Positions 1-7,485 of a stretch of 17,714 nucleotides of DNA are shown one piece after another. Made by a program: the position numbers and the translations under genes. The notes below the pieces were generated by a model, which was given only the letters and a program-made list of their open reading frames with translations, was not told where the DNA came from and made no database searches. How positions within the stretch are numbered: position 1 is the stretch's first letter; every line of letters starts with the position of its first letter. Origin of the DNA: Actinomycetes bacterium (GTDB lineage: Bacteria; Actinomycetota; Acidimicrobiia; Spongiisociales; UBA5794); NCBI GenBank assembly GCA_024640745.1, contig JAHEEL010000019.1:1-17714 (forward strand), written 5' to 3'.

Positions 1-96
1 ATGGAGCCCGAGCCGTCGAACCCCGCCTTCGGTTTGTCCGCGGGGGAAGCGATCTCGATCACGTTTTCTTGCTCACCGGCCATGGAAACAAGCTAA
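1..96 (+). CDS. Possible 3' end of an upstream gene, partial
   Basis: Frame 1 is open from the window edge to a TAA at 94-96. The codons, especially the first 15, carry G or C in the third position as real genes here do. The 31 visible residues end in SCSPAMETS and match no family I recognise. The fragment would converge on murA with about 45 bases between the two stops. The ATG at position 1 may be an internal methionine. It could equally be noncoding; the call rests only on codon bias and position. Confidence 0.25.
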   Translation: MEPEPSNPAFGLSAGEAISITFSCSPAMETS

Positions 97-141
97 CCCC
101 GGACGGAGCGCTATTTCGACACCGTCCGCCCCGCGGTCGGA

Positions 142-1404
142 TCAGATCCGATCGATTTGTGCACCGAGCGACTGCAGGTTGCCGACGAAGCCGTCGTACC
201 CCCGGTCGGCGTGGTGTGCACCAACAATCGTGGTCGTCCCATCCGCACGGAGGGCGGCGATCGTGAGGGCCGCTGCCGCCCTGATGTCGCATCCGTCGAC
301 TTCGCAGCCGCTGAGCTCGTCGACGCCGCGAATCACGATGTGCTGCCCATCCGTGTGGATGTCGGCGCCCATGCGGTTCAGCTCGCCGATGTATCGGAAT
401 CGTGCGGCATAGACGTTCTCGGTGGCGATCGAAGTGCCGTTTGCGACCGACAGCAACGCCACCATCTGCGGGTGCATGTCGGTGTGGTAGCCCGGAAACG
501 GGAGGGTCGCGAAGTCGATGGGCTCGGGACGTCTGGGGCCGTCGACGGTGATCCAGTCGTCGCCCAGCGTCACCGTGGCGCCCGTGTCCGCCAGCTTGCT
601 CATCTCCATGCGGAGGTGCTGCGGAACGCAGTTGCGGATCGTCACGTGACCCGCGGTCATGGCCCCGGCGACGATGTAGGTGCCCGCTTCGAGGCGATCG
701 GGCACCACCCGGTGGTCTGCGGGGTGGAGCTCGGAGACGCCACGGATGGTGACCGTCGACGTGCCCGCCCCTTCGATGTCGGCACCCATCTCGGTCAGGT
801 ACGCGGCGAGGTCTGCCAGCTCCGGTTCCCTCGCGGCGTTCCCGATCGTGGTGGTCCCCTCGGCGAGGACCGATGCCAGGAGGATGTTCTCGGTGGCTCC
901 GACGGAGGGAAACTCGAGATAGACGTCTGCGCCGTGGAGCCCGTTCGGCGCCGTGGCGCGCAGCACGCCGTGCTGAAGATCGAAGACGGCACCAAGATCC
1001 TCGAGGCCGCCGAGGTGGAGATCGATCGGCCGCGAACCGAAGTCGTCGCCACCAGGCAGTGCAACTCTCGCCTCACCGGTGCGGGAGAGCAGCGTGCCGA
1101 GTATCAAGATGGAGGCGCGCATCTGCCGCACGAGTTCGAGCGGCGCCTCGGGGACGGGCGTCTCCGGGACGACGATCTCGATCGTGGTCCCGCTGCGCTC
1201 GCAGGTCGCACCCACATGACGCAGCACACTGCCCATGATCTCGACATCGAGGATTCGAGGGACGTTCGAGAGCCGGTGAACGCCGGGGGCGAGCAGGGCC
1301 GCCACCATGTGCTTCAACGCTGCGTTCTTGGCTCCGAGAACGGAGAGCTCCCCTTCGAGCGGTGTCCCGCCGACCACGCGGAGCGATTCAACCCGTTCAT
1401 GCAT
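142..1404 (-). CDS. murA: UDP-N-acetylglucosamine 1-carboxyvinyltransferase MurA
   Basis: This cytoplasmic enzyme transfers enolpyruvate from phosphoenolpyruvate to UDP-GlcNAc, the first committed step of peptidoglycan synthesis. The 420-residue length is usual for the family. The N-terminal LGAKNAAL motif carries the conserved Lys (K26) and Asn, and MRASILILGTLLSR followed by LPGGDDFGSRPIDLH forms the mobile active-site loop. In E. coli that loop has the catalytic Cys115 (GGCTIGARP); here the residue is Asp (D120), the form known from mycobacteria and chlamydiae that is intrinsically insensitive to fosfomycin. The ATG at 1404 fits the family N-terminus, but its upstream GAGGC is only a weak ribosome site. 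It is divergent from rpiB. A single housekeeping copy is likely; the assignment is very secure. Confidence 0.97.
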   Translation of the reverse strand: MHERVESLRVVGGTPLEGELSVLGAKNAALKHMVAALLAPGVHRLSNVPRILDVEIMGSVLRHVGATCERSGTTIEIVVPETPVPEAPLELVRQMRASILILGTLLSRTGEARVALPGGDDFGSRPIDLHLGGLEDLGAVFDLQHGVLRATAPNGLHGADVYLEFPSVGATENILLASVLAEGTTTIGNAAREPELADLAAYLTEMGADIEGAGTSTVTIRGVSELHPADHRVVPDRLEAGTYIVAGAMTAGHVTIRNCVPQHLRMEMSKLADTGATVTLGDDWITVDGPRRPEPIDFATLPFPGYHTDMHPQMVALLSVANGTSIATENVYAARFRYIGELNRMGADIHTDGQHIVIRGVDELSGCEVDGCDIRAAAALTIAALRADGTTTIVGAHHADRGYDGFVGNLQSLGAQIDRI

Positions 1405-1592
1405 GCCTCGAAGGTTAGGGACGGGCCCGACAACGTTGGGGATCTTGGAGAGGGCTTGTCGCCGGTCGACGGTCGCCGGTCGCCAGTCTGGCCGTGACGG
1501 CCGTCGGCAGCTCGGTCTCGTGTCTCGTGTCTCGTGTCTGGCGACTCATCCCTCCGTCACTACTCTGTCGGTTCACCAACGAGGGAGTCACG
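1405..1592. repeat. Divergent intergenic region with short tandem and inverted repeats
   Basis: This 188-base gap between murA and rpiB has no gene. It contains two direct copies of GTCGCCGGTCG (1458-1468 and 1472-1482), an inverted repeat GGCCGTGACGGCC (1490-1502), and three perfect tandem copies of the heptamer TCTCGTG (1516-1536) running into TCTGGCGACT. Related words recur around 13960-14010. The promoters of both flanking genes must lie here, but I see no convincing -35/-10 pair. Confidence 0.6.
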
Positions 1593-2042
1593 ATGCGCAT
1601 CGCTATGGGGACCGATCACGGGGGGTATGTGCTGAAGGAGGATCTCAAGGCACGCCTCGTCGCCGCCGGTCACGATGTCGTCGACTTCGGCACCGATTCC
1701 GACGCGTCGGTCGACTTCCCCGACTTCGTCGTCCCGGCCGCACGCGCCGTTGCAGCCGGCGATGTCGACCGGGGTATCGTCCTGTGCGGCTCCGGCGCCG
1801 GGGCCGCCATCGCCGCTGGAAAGATCCGCGGCGTGCGGGCGGCGACGGTCCACGACGTCTACACGGCTCACCAAGCCGTCGAGCACGACGGGCTGAACGT
1901 GCTGGCGCTCGGCGGGCGGGTGATCGGCCCGGAACTGGCCTGGGAGATCGTCGACAAGTTCCTCGGAGCCGAATCCGGCGGCGAGGAGCGCCACGCGCGG
2001 CGGGTCGCCAAGATCGAAGCGCTCGACCAATCGCGGGAGTGA
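1593..2042 (+). CDS. rpiB: Ribose 5-phosphate isomerase B (housekeeping copy)
   Basis: RpiB interconverts ribose 5-phosphate and ribulose 5-phosphate in the pentose phosphate pathway. The 149 residues match the usual family length. The N-terminal GTDHGGYVLKEDL is the family signature, DFPDF is the conserved D-[YF]-P segment, and IVLCGSGAG retains the active-site cysteine (C65, equivalent to E. coli Cys66). The usual ANK after this loop reads AGK. I chose ATG 1593 because GAGGGAG lies 6 bases upstream and the family starts here; the reading frame is open further upstream, back to a possible start at 1494, but that stretch is repeat-rich and not conserved. A second RpiB-family gene at 11115-11711 belongs to the microcompartment operon and differs at the active site. 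Confidence 0.93.
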   Translation: MRIAMGTDHGGYVLKEDLKARLVAAGHDVVDFGTDSDASVDFPDFVVPAARAVAAGDVDRGIVLCGSGAGAAIAAGKIRGVRAATVHDVYTAHQAVEHDGLNVLALGGRVIGPELAWEIVDKFLGAESGGEERHARRVAKIEALDQSRE

Positions 2043-2112
2043 TCCACTGGGTGAGCGCGGTCTGTGAGGCCGGCTCCGGTAGCATGCGCCGCATTCCCCA
2101 TCGGTACGAGGC

Positions 2113-4206
2113 ATGGATCCAACGAATGGCACACCATATGTGAATCGCGAGCTGTCGCTCCTGGCATTTCAGGAGCGCGTGTTCGCCCTTGCCGCTTCTG
2201 AGGATCGTCCGCTGCTCGAACGAGTCAAGTTCATCGCCATCGTGTCGTCGAACCTCGACGAGTTCTATCAGGTACGCGTCGCCGGGCTCCTGGAGCAGGC
2301 AGAAAACGGCGTCACCAAGTCGGGGCCGGACGGCTTGACCCCCCGCCAGCAGATCGTCGCGATTCGGGAGCGCGTCACCGCGCTCAACGATCGCATCGAT
2401 GACACCTTCAACGACGACATCGTTCCCGCGCTGGCCGCCGAGGGCATCGAGATCATCACCTACCGCGAACTCGGCCCCGATGACCGCCGGGAGCTCGACG
2501 TCGTGTTCGAGAAGTCGATCTTCCCGGTGCTCACGCCGCTCGCGGTCGATCCATCACATCCGTTCCCGTTCATCTCCGATCTCTCGCTCAACCTCGCCGT
2601 GCTTCTGAAGGACCCGAGCAACAAAGCGCAGCGGTTCGCGCGGGTGAAGATCCCACCAAACGTCTCGCGCCTGATCCCACTCGCCGACGGTGAGCGATTC
2701 GTACCCATCGAACAGATCGTCGGGCACCATCTCGATCGTCTCTTCGGGGGTCTCGATGTAGCCGAATACTCGACGTTCCGCGTCACGCGGAGCGCCGACC
2801 TCGCTGTCGAGGAAGAGGAAGCCGACGACCTCCTCCAGGCCATCGAGAGCGTCCTGAAATACCGGCAGCGCGCAGCGCAGGCCGTGCGCCTCGAAGTCGA
2901 GGCCGGCATCCCTGAGAACGTCCTCGAATTCCTGCTGCACGGGCTTCAACTGACGCGCGACGAGGTCTATGTGCGCCACGCCCCCCTCGGCCTCTCGGGT
3001 CTGTGGAGCGTCTACGGACTCGATCGCCCGGAGCTGAAGGACGCGGTCGCCCGTCCCAAGACCCAACCGCGACTGGTCGAGGGTGCCGGGCACACCGTCG
3101 ATTGGTTCGCGGAGCTCCGCAAGGGGGACATCCTCGTCCACTTCCCGTACGAGTCATTCGCCACGTCGACCGCCGCGTTCCTCGCCCAGGCCGCAGCAGA
3201 CCCGGATGTGCTGGCGATCAAGCAGACCCTCTATCGCACGTCGATCCCGGACGATCCTGCAATCGGCGGTGAAGAAGCGGTGGTGCGGACACTCATCGAG
3301 GCCGCCGAATCCGGAAAACAGGTGGTCGTGCTCGTCGAGTTGAAGGCTCGGTTCGACGAGGCGGCGAACATCAACTGGGCGAAGATGCTCGAATCGGCGG
3401 GCGTGCACGTCGTCTACGGCGTGCAGGGCCTCAAGACCCACACGAAGACGCTCCTCGTGGTGCGGCGCGAACGCGACGGCATTCGCCGCTACTCCCACGT
3501 CGGAACCGGCAACTTCAACCCGAATACCTCTCGGATCTACGAAGACATCGGCCTCTACACGGCGGACGAGGAGATCGGCGCCGACCTGTCGGAGCTGTTC
3601 AACCATTTGACCGGCTACGCGCGGCCCGCGTCGTATCGCAAGCTCATCATCGCCCCCGAGTTTCTGCGTTCGCGCATCGTCGAGCGCATTCGCGAGCAGG
3701 CGGACCTCGGACCCGACGGTCAGATCCTGATGAAGGCGAACCACATCGTCGATCCGGAGATCATCGACGAGCTGTACGCCGCATCCGCGAACGGGTGCCG
3801 CATCGACCTGATCGTGCGCGGCAACTGCTCGTTGCGACCCGGCGTTCCCGGGCTGTCAGAGACGATCTCGCTGCGGTCCATCGTTGGCCGGTTCCTCGAG
3901 CATTCCCGGATCTACCGCTTCGGCACGCCGGGGCCGACCGGGGTCTACTACATCGGTTCGGCCGACATGATGCAGCGCAACCTGAACAAGCGCGTCGAGG
4001 CGCTGGTTCCCGTCACCGACCCACGCTTGAAGGCCCGTCTCGAGGAGATCCTCGATGTCGAACTCGCCGACGATGCCCTCGCCTGGGAGGCCAACCCGGA
4101 CGGGAGCTGGACGAAGGTGGAGCCGGAGGTCGGCCTCGACACGCACGAGAAGCTCCTCGAGCTCGCCGCCGCGCGAGCTCGGGGCGAGGCGCCGACCCCG
4201 CAATGA
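2113..4206 (+). CDS. ppk1: Polyphosphate kinase 1
   Basis: PPK1 reversibly transfers the gamma-phosphate of ATP to polyphosphate. The 697-residue product has all four PPK1 domains. The N-terminal helical domain opens with YVNRELSLLAFQERV and contains VSSNLDEFYQVRVAGL; the head domain follows; two C-terminal phospholipase-D-like domains carry the catalytic histidines, H443 in GLKTHTKTLL (E. coli His435, the autophosphorylated residue) and H597 in FLEHSRIYRF (E. coli His592). The IGSADMMQRNLNKRVE segment near the end is also typical. ATG 2113 fits the conserved N-terminus, though only GAGGC precedes it. The stop overlaps the next start as ATGA, so the downstream Nudix gene is probably translationally coupled. 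The pair matches the ppk1-mutT1 neighbourhood of mycobacteria. Confidence 0.98.
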   Translation: MDPTNGTPYVNRELSLLAFQERVFALAASEDRPLLERVKFIAIVSSNLDEFYQVRVAGLLEQAENGVTKSGPDGLTPRQQIVAIRERVTALNDRIDDTFNDDIVPALAAEGIEIITYRELGPDDRRELDVVFEKSIFPVLTPLAVDPSHPFPFISDLSLNLAVLLKDPSNKAQRFARVKIPPNVSRLIPLADGERFVPIEQIVGHHLDRLFGGLDVAEYSTFRVTRSADLAVEEEEADDLLQAIESVLKYRQRAAQAVRLEVEAGIPENVLEFLLHGLQLTRDEVYVRHAPLGLSGLWSVYGLDRPELKDAVARPKTQPRLVEGAGHTVDWFAELRKGDILVHFPYESFATSTAAFLAQAAADPDVLAIKQTLYRTSIPDDPAIGGEEAVVRTLIEAAESGKQVVVLVELKARFDEAANINWAKMLESAGVHVVYGVQGLKTHTKTLLVVRRERDGIRRYSHVGTGNFNPNTSRIYEDIGLYTADEEIGADLSELFNHLTGYARPASYRKLIIAPEFLRSRIVERIREQADLGPDGQILMKANHIVDPEIIDELYAASANGCRIDLIVRGNCSLRPGVPGLSETISLRSIVGRFLEHSRIYRFGTPGPTGVYYIGSADMMQRNLNKRVEALVPVTDPRLKARLEEILDVELADDALAWEANPDGSWTKVEPEVGLDTHEKLLELAAARARGEAPTPQ

Positions 4207-5093
4207 GCCCTGAACGATTCCGAGCCTCGATCATGGCCGCCGGGGGCGTTCTGCACCGGGACGGCGACGACGGCGAGCGCGAGTTCCTCGTCGTGCACCG
4301 ACCCCGGTACGACGACTGGTCCCTCCCGAAAGGGAAATTGAATCGTAGAGAGGGCTTCCTCGAGGCGGCGCTCCGAGAGGTGCGGGAGGAGACCGGCATC
4401 CAAGCGAATCGCCCAGTGGAAGTCGGCTCGGTCGGTTACCAGACCGATGCCGGCAACCGCAAGGTCGTCCGCTGGTGGCACATGGAGATGGTCGGGGGGC
4501 GGTTCCGCCCGAATCGGGAGGTGGACGACATCGCGTGGCTGCCGCGCCGCAAAGCGGACAAGCGCCTGCAATACGCCAACGACCGAAAGGTCCTCGAACG
4601 CGCGGATGCGTTGACCGACGACCCCACCTATTCGAAGATCTACCTCGTGCGCCACGCCCACTCGGGCGTGAAGTCGCAGTGGAAGGGAAAAGATAGGAAG
4701 CGCCCGCTCGACCGGCGTGGGCGGAAGCAGGCGATCGACTTGGCCGTCCGGTTCCGGGCCCATCCCCTCTCGCGCATCTTCTCATCCGACTCGCAACGCT
4801 GCGTCCAGACGGCCAGGCCGCTGGTGAATGCCATTCGCATGCCGGACACCCTGGACAAGCGTCTACGAATCGGGGGCGACGCCGACGGCGTCCTCGGCAT
4901 GATCGAGGAGCTTCAGGGCGAATCGGCGGTGATGGTGACACACGGCGAGATCATCGAGCCGGTCCTGAAGAAGCTGCGCAAGGGCGGAGTGGACCTCGAA
5001 GGCCCGAAGGAATGGAAGAAGGGCTCGGTGTGGGTCCTCGAGGCGCGCGACGGCGCGGTCCGATCGGGGCACTACGTCCCGCCCAAGCGCTAG
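4203..5093 (+). CDS. mutT1: Nudix hydrolase fused to histidine phosphatase domain, MutT1 type
   Basis: The 296-residue protein has an N-terminal Nudix domain (about 8-135) with a complete Nudix box from G44 to I66 (GKLNRRE, then REVREETGI). A C-terminal histidine-phosphatase domain (about 145-290) has the LVRHAH motif at 148-153 and the second catalytic histidine in VTHGE (H247). This arrangement is that of mycobacterial MutT1, which hydrolyses 8-oxo-dGTP and 8-oxo-dGDP to the monophosphate and also acts on diadenosine polyphosphates. The start overlaps the ppk1 stop by 4 bases. Mycobacterial mutT1 is likewise next to ppk1, so synteny supports the name. Substrate preference here is inferred from the family. 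Sanitation of oxidised nucleotides is the likeliest role, with alarmone turnover as the alternative. Confidence 0.9.
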   Translation: MSPERFRASIMAAGGVLHRDGDDGEREFLVVHRPRYDDWSLPKGKLNRREGFLEAALREVREETGIQANRPVEVGSVGYQTDAGNRKVVRWWHMEMVGGRFRPNREVDDIAWLPRRKADKRLQYANDRKVLERADALTDDPTYSKIYLVRHAHSGVKSQWKGKDRKRPLDRRGRKQAIDLAVRFRAHPLSRIFSSDSQRCVQTARPLVNAIRMPDTLDKRLRIGGDADGVLGMIEELQGESAVMVTHGEIIEPVLKKLRKGGVDLEGPKEWKKGSVWVLEARDGAVRSGHYVPPKR

Positions 5094-5206
5094 GTCATCT
5101 CGCGCGCCCATGTTTGGCACCGCCACACCGGGACGTCGCGCGTTCGCGGAATGACGAGGGTGACCCCTCCGCTTCGTTCTGCGGGCTCAGCACGCTGCCG
5201 GAGATG

Positions 5207-5866
5207 TCACGAACCCCGGGCAGGCGGCGACACACGGGTGTGGATCCATCGCGCGGCATCGTCGACTACTTCGTCGAGAACCTGCTCATTCGTCTTCGGG
5301 TTGCGTTGGAGGACCTTGAACGAGTGATCGCCGTCCTCGACGACCACGAGGATCCCATCGGGGACGGCTGCGGCGACGCTCGCAATCACATCCGGCGGCG
5401 ACAGGCGGTCGCGCGTTCCGGCGAAGAACAGCTGCGGCGCGGCGATCGCAGCCAGATGGTCTGTTGGACGGGGTTCGCGCTTGCCCATCGGGACGAGCGG
5501 GTAGCCGAAGTAGATGAGTCCCGCAGCGGGCCAGCCCTCGTCGCCGGCGAGGTGTGATCCCACCCGGCCGCCCATCGACTTGCCCGCGAGAACGACCCGG
5601 TCGCACTCCCCCGCCAGAGCGTCTGCCGCTGCGCGGTGGACCGTGAGGAGCATTGGCATCCGATCCGGCGCTTTCCGACCCGCTTCCGTGTAGCGGTAGT
5701 CGAACGACATCACGAACAGCCCACGTCGCGCCAAGCGGTCGCGCACGTGGATGATCCACGGGTGGTTCTGTCCGGCGCCGGCGCCGTGGGCCAGGAGGAC
5801 GCCAATCGGGCCAGGTTCACCGGCCGCTACACCGGTCACCGTCCCCCCGTCGTAGCTGATTTTCAT
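5207..5866 (-). CDS. Alpha/beta hydrolase, dienelactone hydrolase-like
   Basis: A 219-residue cytoplasmic alpha/beta hydrolase of the small KANL3/Tex30 or dienelactone-hydrolase-like type. An early LLAHGAGAGQNHPW supplies the oxyanion region; the nucleophile elbow is GKSMGG with S97; the acid is probably D153 in GTRDRLSP, and the histidine is H181 in EDGDHSFKV. No signal peptide is seen. I chose ATG 5866 because the family begins at this beta strand; the open frame continues upstream but the extra residues are arginine/serine-rich and overlap the lipoprotein gene in another frame. It lies on the same strand, 61 bases after the lipoprotein gene and downstream of the microcompartment operon; whether it is co-transcribed is unknown. 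The natural substrate cannot be inferred. Confidence 0.85.
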   Translation of the reverse strand: MKISYDGGTVTGVAAGEPGPIGVLLAHGAGAGQNHPWIIHVRDRLARRGLFVMSFDYRYTEAGRKAPDRMPMLLTVHRAAADALAGECDRVVLAGKSMGGRVGSHLAGDEGWPAAGLIYFGYPLVPMGKREPRPTDHLAAIAAPQLFFAGTRDRLSPPDVIASVAAAVPDGILVVVEDGDHSFKVLQRNPKTNEQVLDEVVDDAARWIHTRVSPPARGS

Positions 5867-5927
5867 GTCCCAAGTCTCGCGGACCGATGAACGGCCGGGC
5901 GCCGGTGTCTGACGACTGCCGACCGGC

Positions 5928-6293
5928 TCACAGCCCGCCAGACCGGATGGCTTCGATGATGAATTGGCCGATCGGGGTATCTGCTTCCAGCGCACCGATC
6001 CGGCTCGTGACGGCGTTCTGGATCTGGGTCTGCGTGCAGCCCAACTCGGCCGCACGCTCGTCGATCTCAGCGGCGTCCGCCTCGAACCGGTCGACAGAAG
6101 GGAGCTCGCCGCCCGTCGCAATGAGCTCCTCCACCGACATGTCCCCGACTTCTTGCTCGACGTCGTTGATGAGTTCTTGCATGAGGTCGATGGTCACGTC
6201 TGCGACTTCGTCGCACGTTTCCGGCTGCCCTCCGCCACAGGCAGACAGTACGAGGGCAATCGCAACGATCAGGACGAGAAAGGCTCTCCGCAT
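5928..6293 (-). CDS. Small secreted lipoprotein, unknown function
   Basis: The 121-residue product starts with a basic, hydrophobic signal segment (MRRAFLVLIVAIALVLSAC) ending in a clear lipobox LSAC, with lipid-modified C19 followed by GGG. The mature part of about 100 residues is acidic and probably helical (IDLMQELINDVEQEVGDMSVEEL), with two further cysteines (in ETCDEV and ELGCTQ) that may form a disulfide. I recognise no domain. A GTG at 6314 would add seven residues; I prefer ATG 6291-6293 because it gives a standard signal peptide. It begins 42 bases after the last pentamer gene of the microcompartment operon on the same strand, so read-through is possible, but an exported lipoprotein has no evident role in a cytosolic organelle. 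Confidence 0.75.
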   Translation of the reverse strand: MRRAFLVLIVAIALVLSACGGGQPETCDEVADVTIDLMQELINDVEQEVGDMSVEELIATGGELPSVDRFEADAAEIDERAAELGCTQTQIQNAVTSRIGALEADTPIGQFIIEAIRSGGL

Positions 6294-6335
6294 CACGGCG
6301 CGGAGGCTAGGCACAGCCCCCGAATATGCCCAGGA

Positions 6336-6602
6336 TCATGCCATGTCGATGGTGTCGACGATGCCGATGATCACCGCACGGACCGGCCCGGTCGTGAGCC
6401 CGAAGATCTGGCGAGCCGAGTTGCCCTCGTCGCTGATCAAGACCGTCTCCCCGATCCCGGCGCCGACGACATCCACGGCAATCGTGTATCCGCCTGGTTC
6501 ACCTTCCGGGCCGATCAGATCGCAGATCATGAGCCGCTTCCCGTCGTAGAACGGATGGTTGACGGTCGAGACCACGTTTCCCGACACACGACCAATCTTC
6601 AT
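6336..6602 (-). CDS. BMC-P pentamer shell protein (EutN/CcmL family), copy 1
   Basis: An 88-residue protein of the EutN/CcmL/PduN family, which forms pentamers capping the vertices of microcompartment shells. The family pattern is clear: MKIGRVSGNVVST start, KRLMICDLI strand, AVDVVGAGIGETVLI core with the conserved GAGxGE turn, a GNSARQ loop, and the ending AVIIGIVDTIDM. Its ATG overlaps the TGA of the preceding pentamer gene by 4 bases, indicating coupled translation. It is the last shell gene of the operon. It is one of three divergent pentamer genes here; the SDEGNSARQIF stretch is shared in kind with copy 3 but not with copy 2. Confidence 0.96.
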   Translation of the reverse strand: MKIGRVSGNVVSTVNHPFYDGKRLMICDLIGPEGEPGGYTIAVDVVGAGIGETVLISDEGNSARQIFGLTTGPVRAVIIGIVDTIDMA

Positions 6603-6880
6603 GTCGACTCCTGGTCGACCGACACCTCATCGACGATCCCGACGATCGCGTGATCAACCGGGACGAACCGCGGGTCGAGCGCTTCTGCCGCCTCACGGGA
6701 GGCCACGAAGTAGACCAGTTCCCCCGGACCCGCCATGTACACGCCGTCGGCTGCAACCACCGGATCGCCGACCGGCTGCTGCCGCTTGTCGAGGGGCTGG
6801 ACGATCAAGAACTTCACGCCTTTGAGGCCCTCCGACTTCACGGTCGCAACCACGGTTCCCCTGACGAGTCCGAGCTGCAT
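6599..6880 (-). CDS. BMC-P pentamer shell protein (EutN/CcmL family), copy 2
   Basis: A 93-residue EutN/CcmL-family vertex protein. It begins MQLGLVRGTVVATVKSEGL, carries KFLIVQPL and VVAADGVYMAGPGELVYFV in the core, and ends HAIVGIVDEVSV. It is the most divergent of the three pentamers: the usual GAGxGE turn reads MAGPGE and the SARQ loop is replaced by SREAAEAL. That is typical of one paralogue in loci with several BMC-P genes. I start it at ATG 6880, whose first base is the last base of the upstream BMC-T stop (TGATG); a TTG one codon earlier is less likely. Its stop overlaps the start of copy 1. Confidence 0.95.
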   Translation of the reverse strand: MQLGLVRGTVVATVKSEGLKGVKFLIVQPLDKRQQPVGDPVVAADGVYMAGPGELVYFVASREAAEALDPRFVPVDHAIVGIVDEVSVDQEST

Positions 6881-7485
6881 CAACGATCTCCGGGGCGTTG
6901 CGCAAGACGCTGGTTGAATCGCAGGTCGTCCGCGAGGTTCTGGCGCATCTCGGCGTGGATCTGGGCGATGATCACGTCACGGAACAGGTGGCCGGTCGGG
7001 GCGACGCGTTCGACCGCCGCTTCGACGGCTGCCTCCACCTCGGCGACCGGACCGGTGAACACCGCATACCCTTTGCCGCCCAGGCCGTCGGCCAACCGCA
7101 CGGCGGGCAGCGACACTTGGGCAGCCTTCACTCCGGCGTCGGCAGCCTCGACGATGGTGGCCACCGTGTCGGTCTCGACGATGCCGGCGGCGTCATCGGA
7201 GAAAGCAGCAGCATCGACCAGCGAGACGATCGCAGCTACCACATCGGGGTGAACCGACGGGAGGAAGATCGAATCGATCACGGACCGCCCGCCGGTCTGG
7301 CGTCCCGTCTCGAGCGCAACCTCCACACTCGCAGTGTCTCCGGACACGAGCACCAGATAGCGCCCCGGATGCACCGTCCCGGCGTAGATCGAGCCGATGG
7401 GCGAAGACTTGACCATCGCATCGCCGGTGTAGATGCCGGAGGCGATCGACTCGAGCTCGACGATGGCAATGGCGGGATCAGACAA
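6880..7485 (-). CDS. BMC-T tandem-domain trimer shell protein, single-layer type
   Basis: A 201-residue tandem BMC-domain protein that forms pseudohexameric trimers in the shell facet. Domain 1 (about 4-90) begins AIAIVELESIASGIYTGDAM and continues PGRYLVLVSGDTASVEVALE; domain 2 (about 99-180) begins AGIVETDTVATIVEAADAGV with GKGYAVFTGPVAEVEAAVEA. It has no cysteine, so it lacks the pore Fe-S cluster of PduT-type trimers, and it looks closest to the Haliangium-type BMC-T. The start is probably TTG at 7485: it gives the short N-terminus normal for BMC-T, and GGGGGC lies upstream. A GTG at 7512 would add nine arginine/tryptophan-rich residues. The gene overlaps the end of the aldehyde dehydrogenase gene by 8 bases and the next gene by 1. 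Confidence 0.93.
   Translation of the reverse strand: MSDPAIAIVELESIASGIYTGDAMVKSSPIGSIYAGTVHPGRYLVLVSGDTASVEVALETGRQTGGRSVIDSIFLPSVHPDVVAAIVSLVDAAAFSDDAAGIVETDTVATIVEAADAGVKAAQVSLPAVRLADGLGGKGYAVFTGPVAEVEAAVEAAVERVAPTGHLFRDVIIAQIHAEMRQNLADDLRFNQRLAQRPGDR

Noticed and set aside
157..1497. Long plus-strand open frame across murA
   Set aside because: It is the antisense shadow of a clearly recognisable murA; high GC content leaves opposite frames open.
1458..1545. CRISPR array suggested by the tandem short repeats
   Set aside because: Units are 7-11 bases with no unique spacers of constant length.
2080..2085. TAGCAT as a -10 box for ppk1
   Set aside because: No matching -35 element lies at a suitable distance; a single hexamer is too weak.
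5156..5169. Possible terminator hairpin GAGGG-TGAC-CCCTC between convergent genes
   Set aside because: The stem is only 5 base pairs and there is no T-run on either side.
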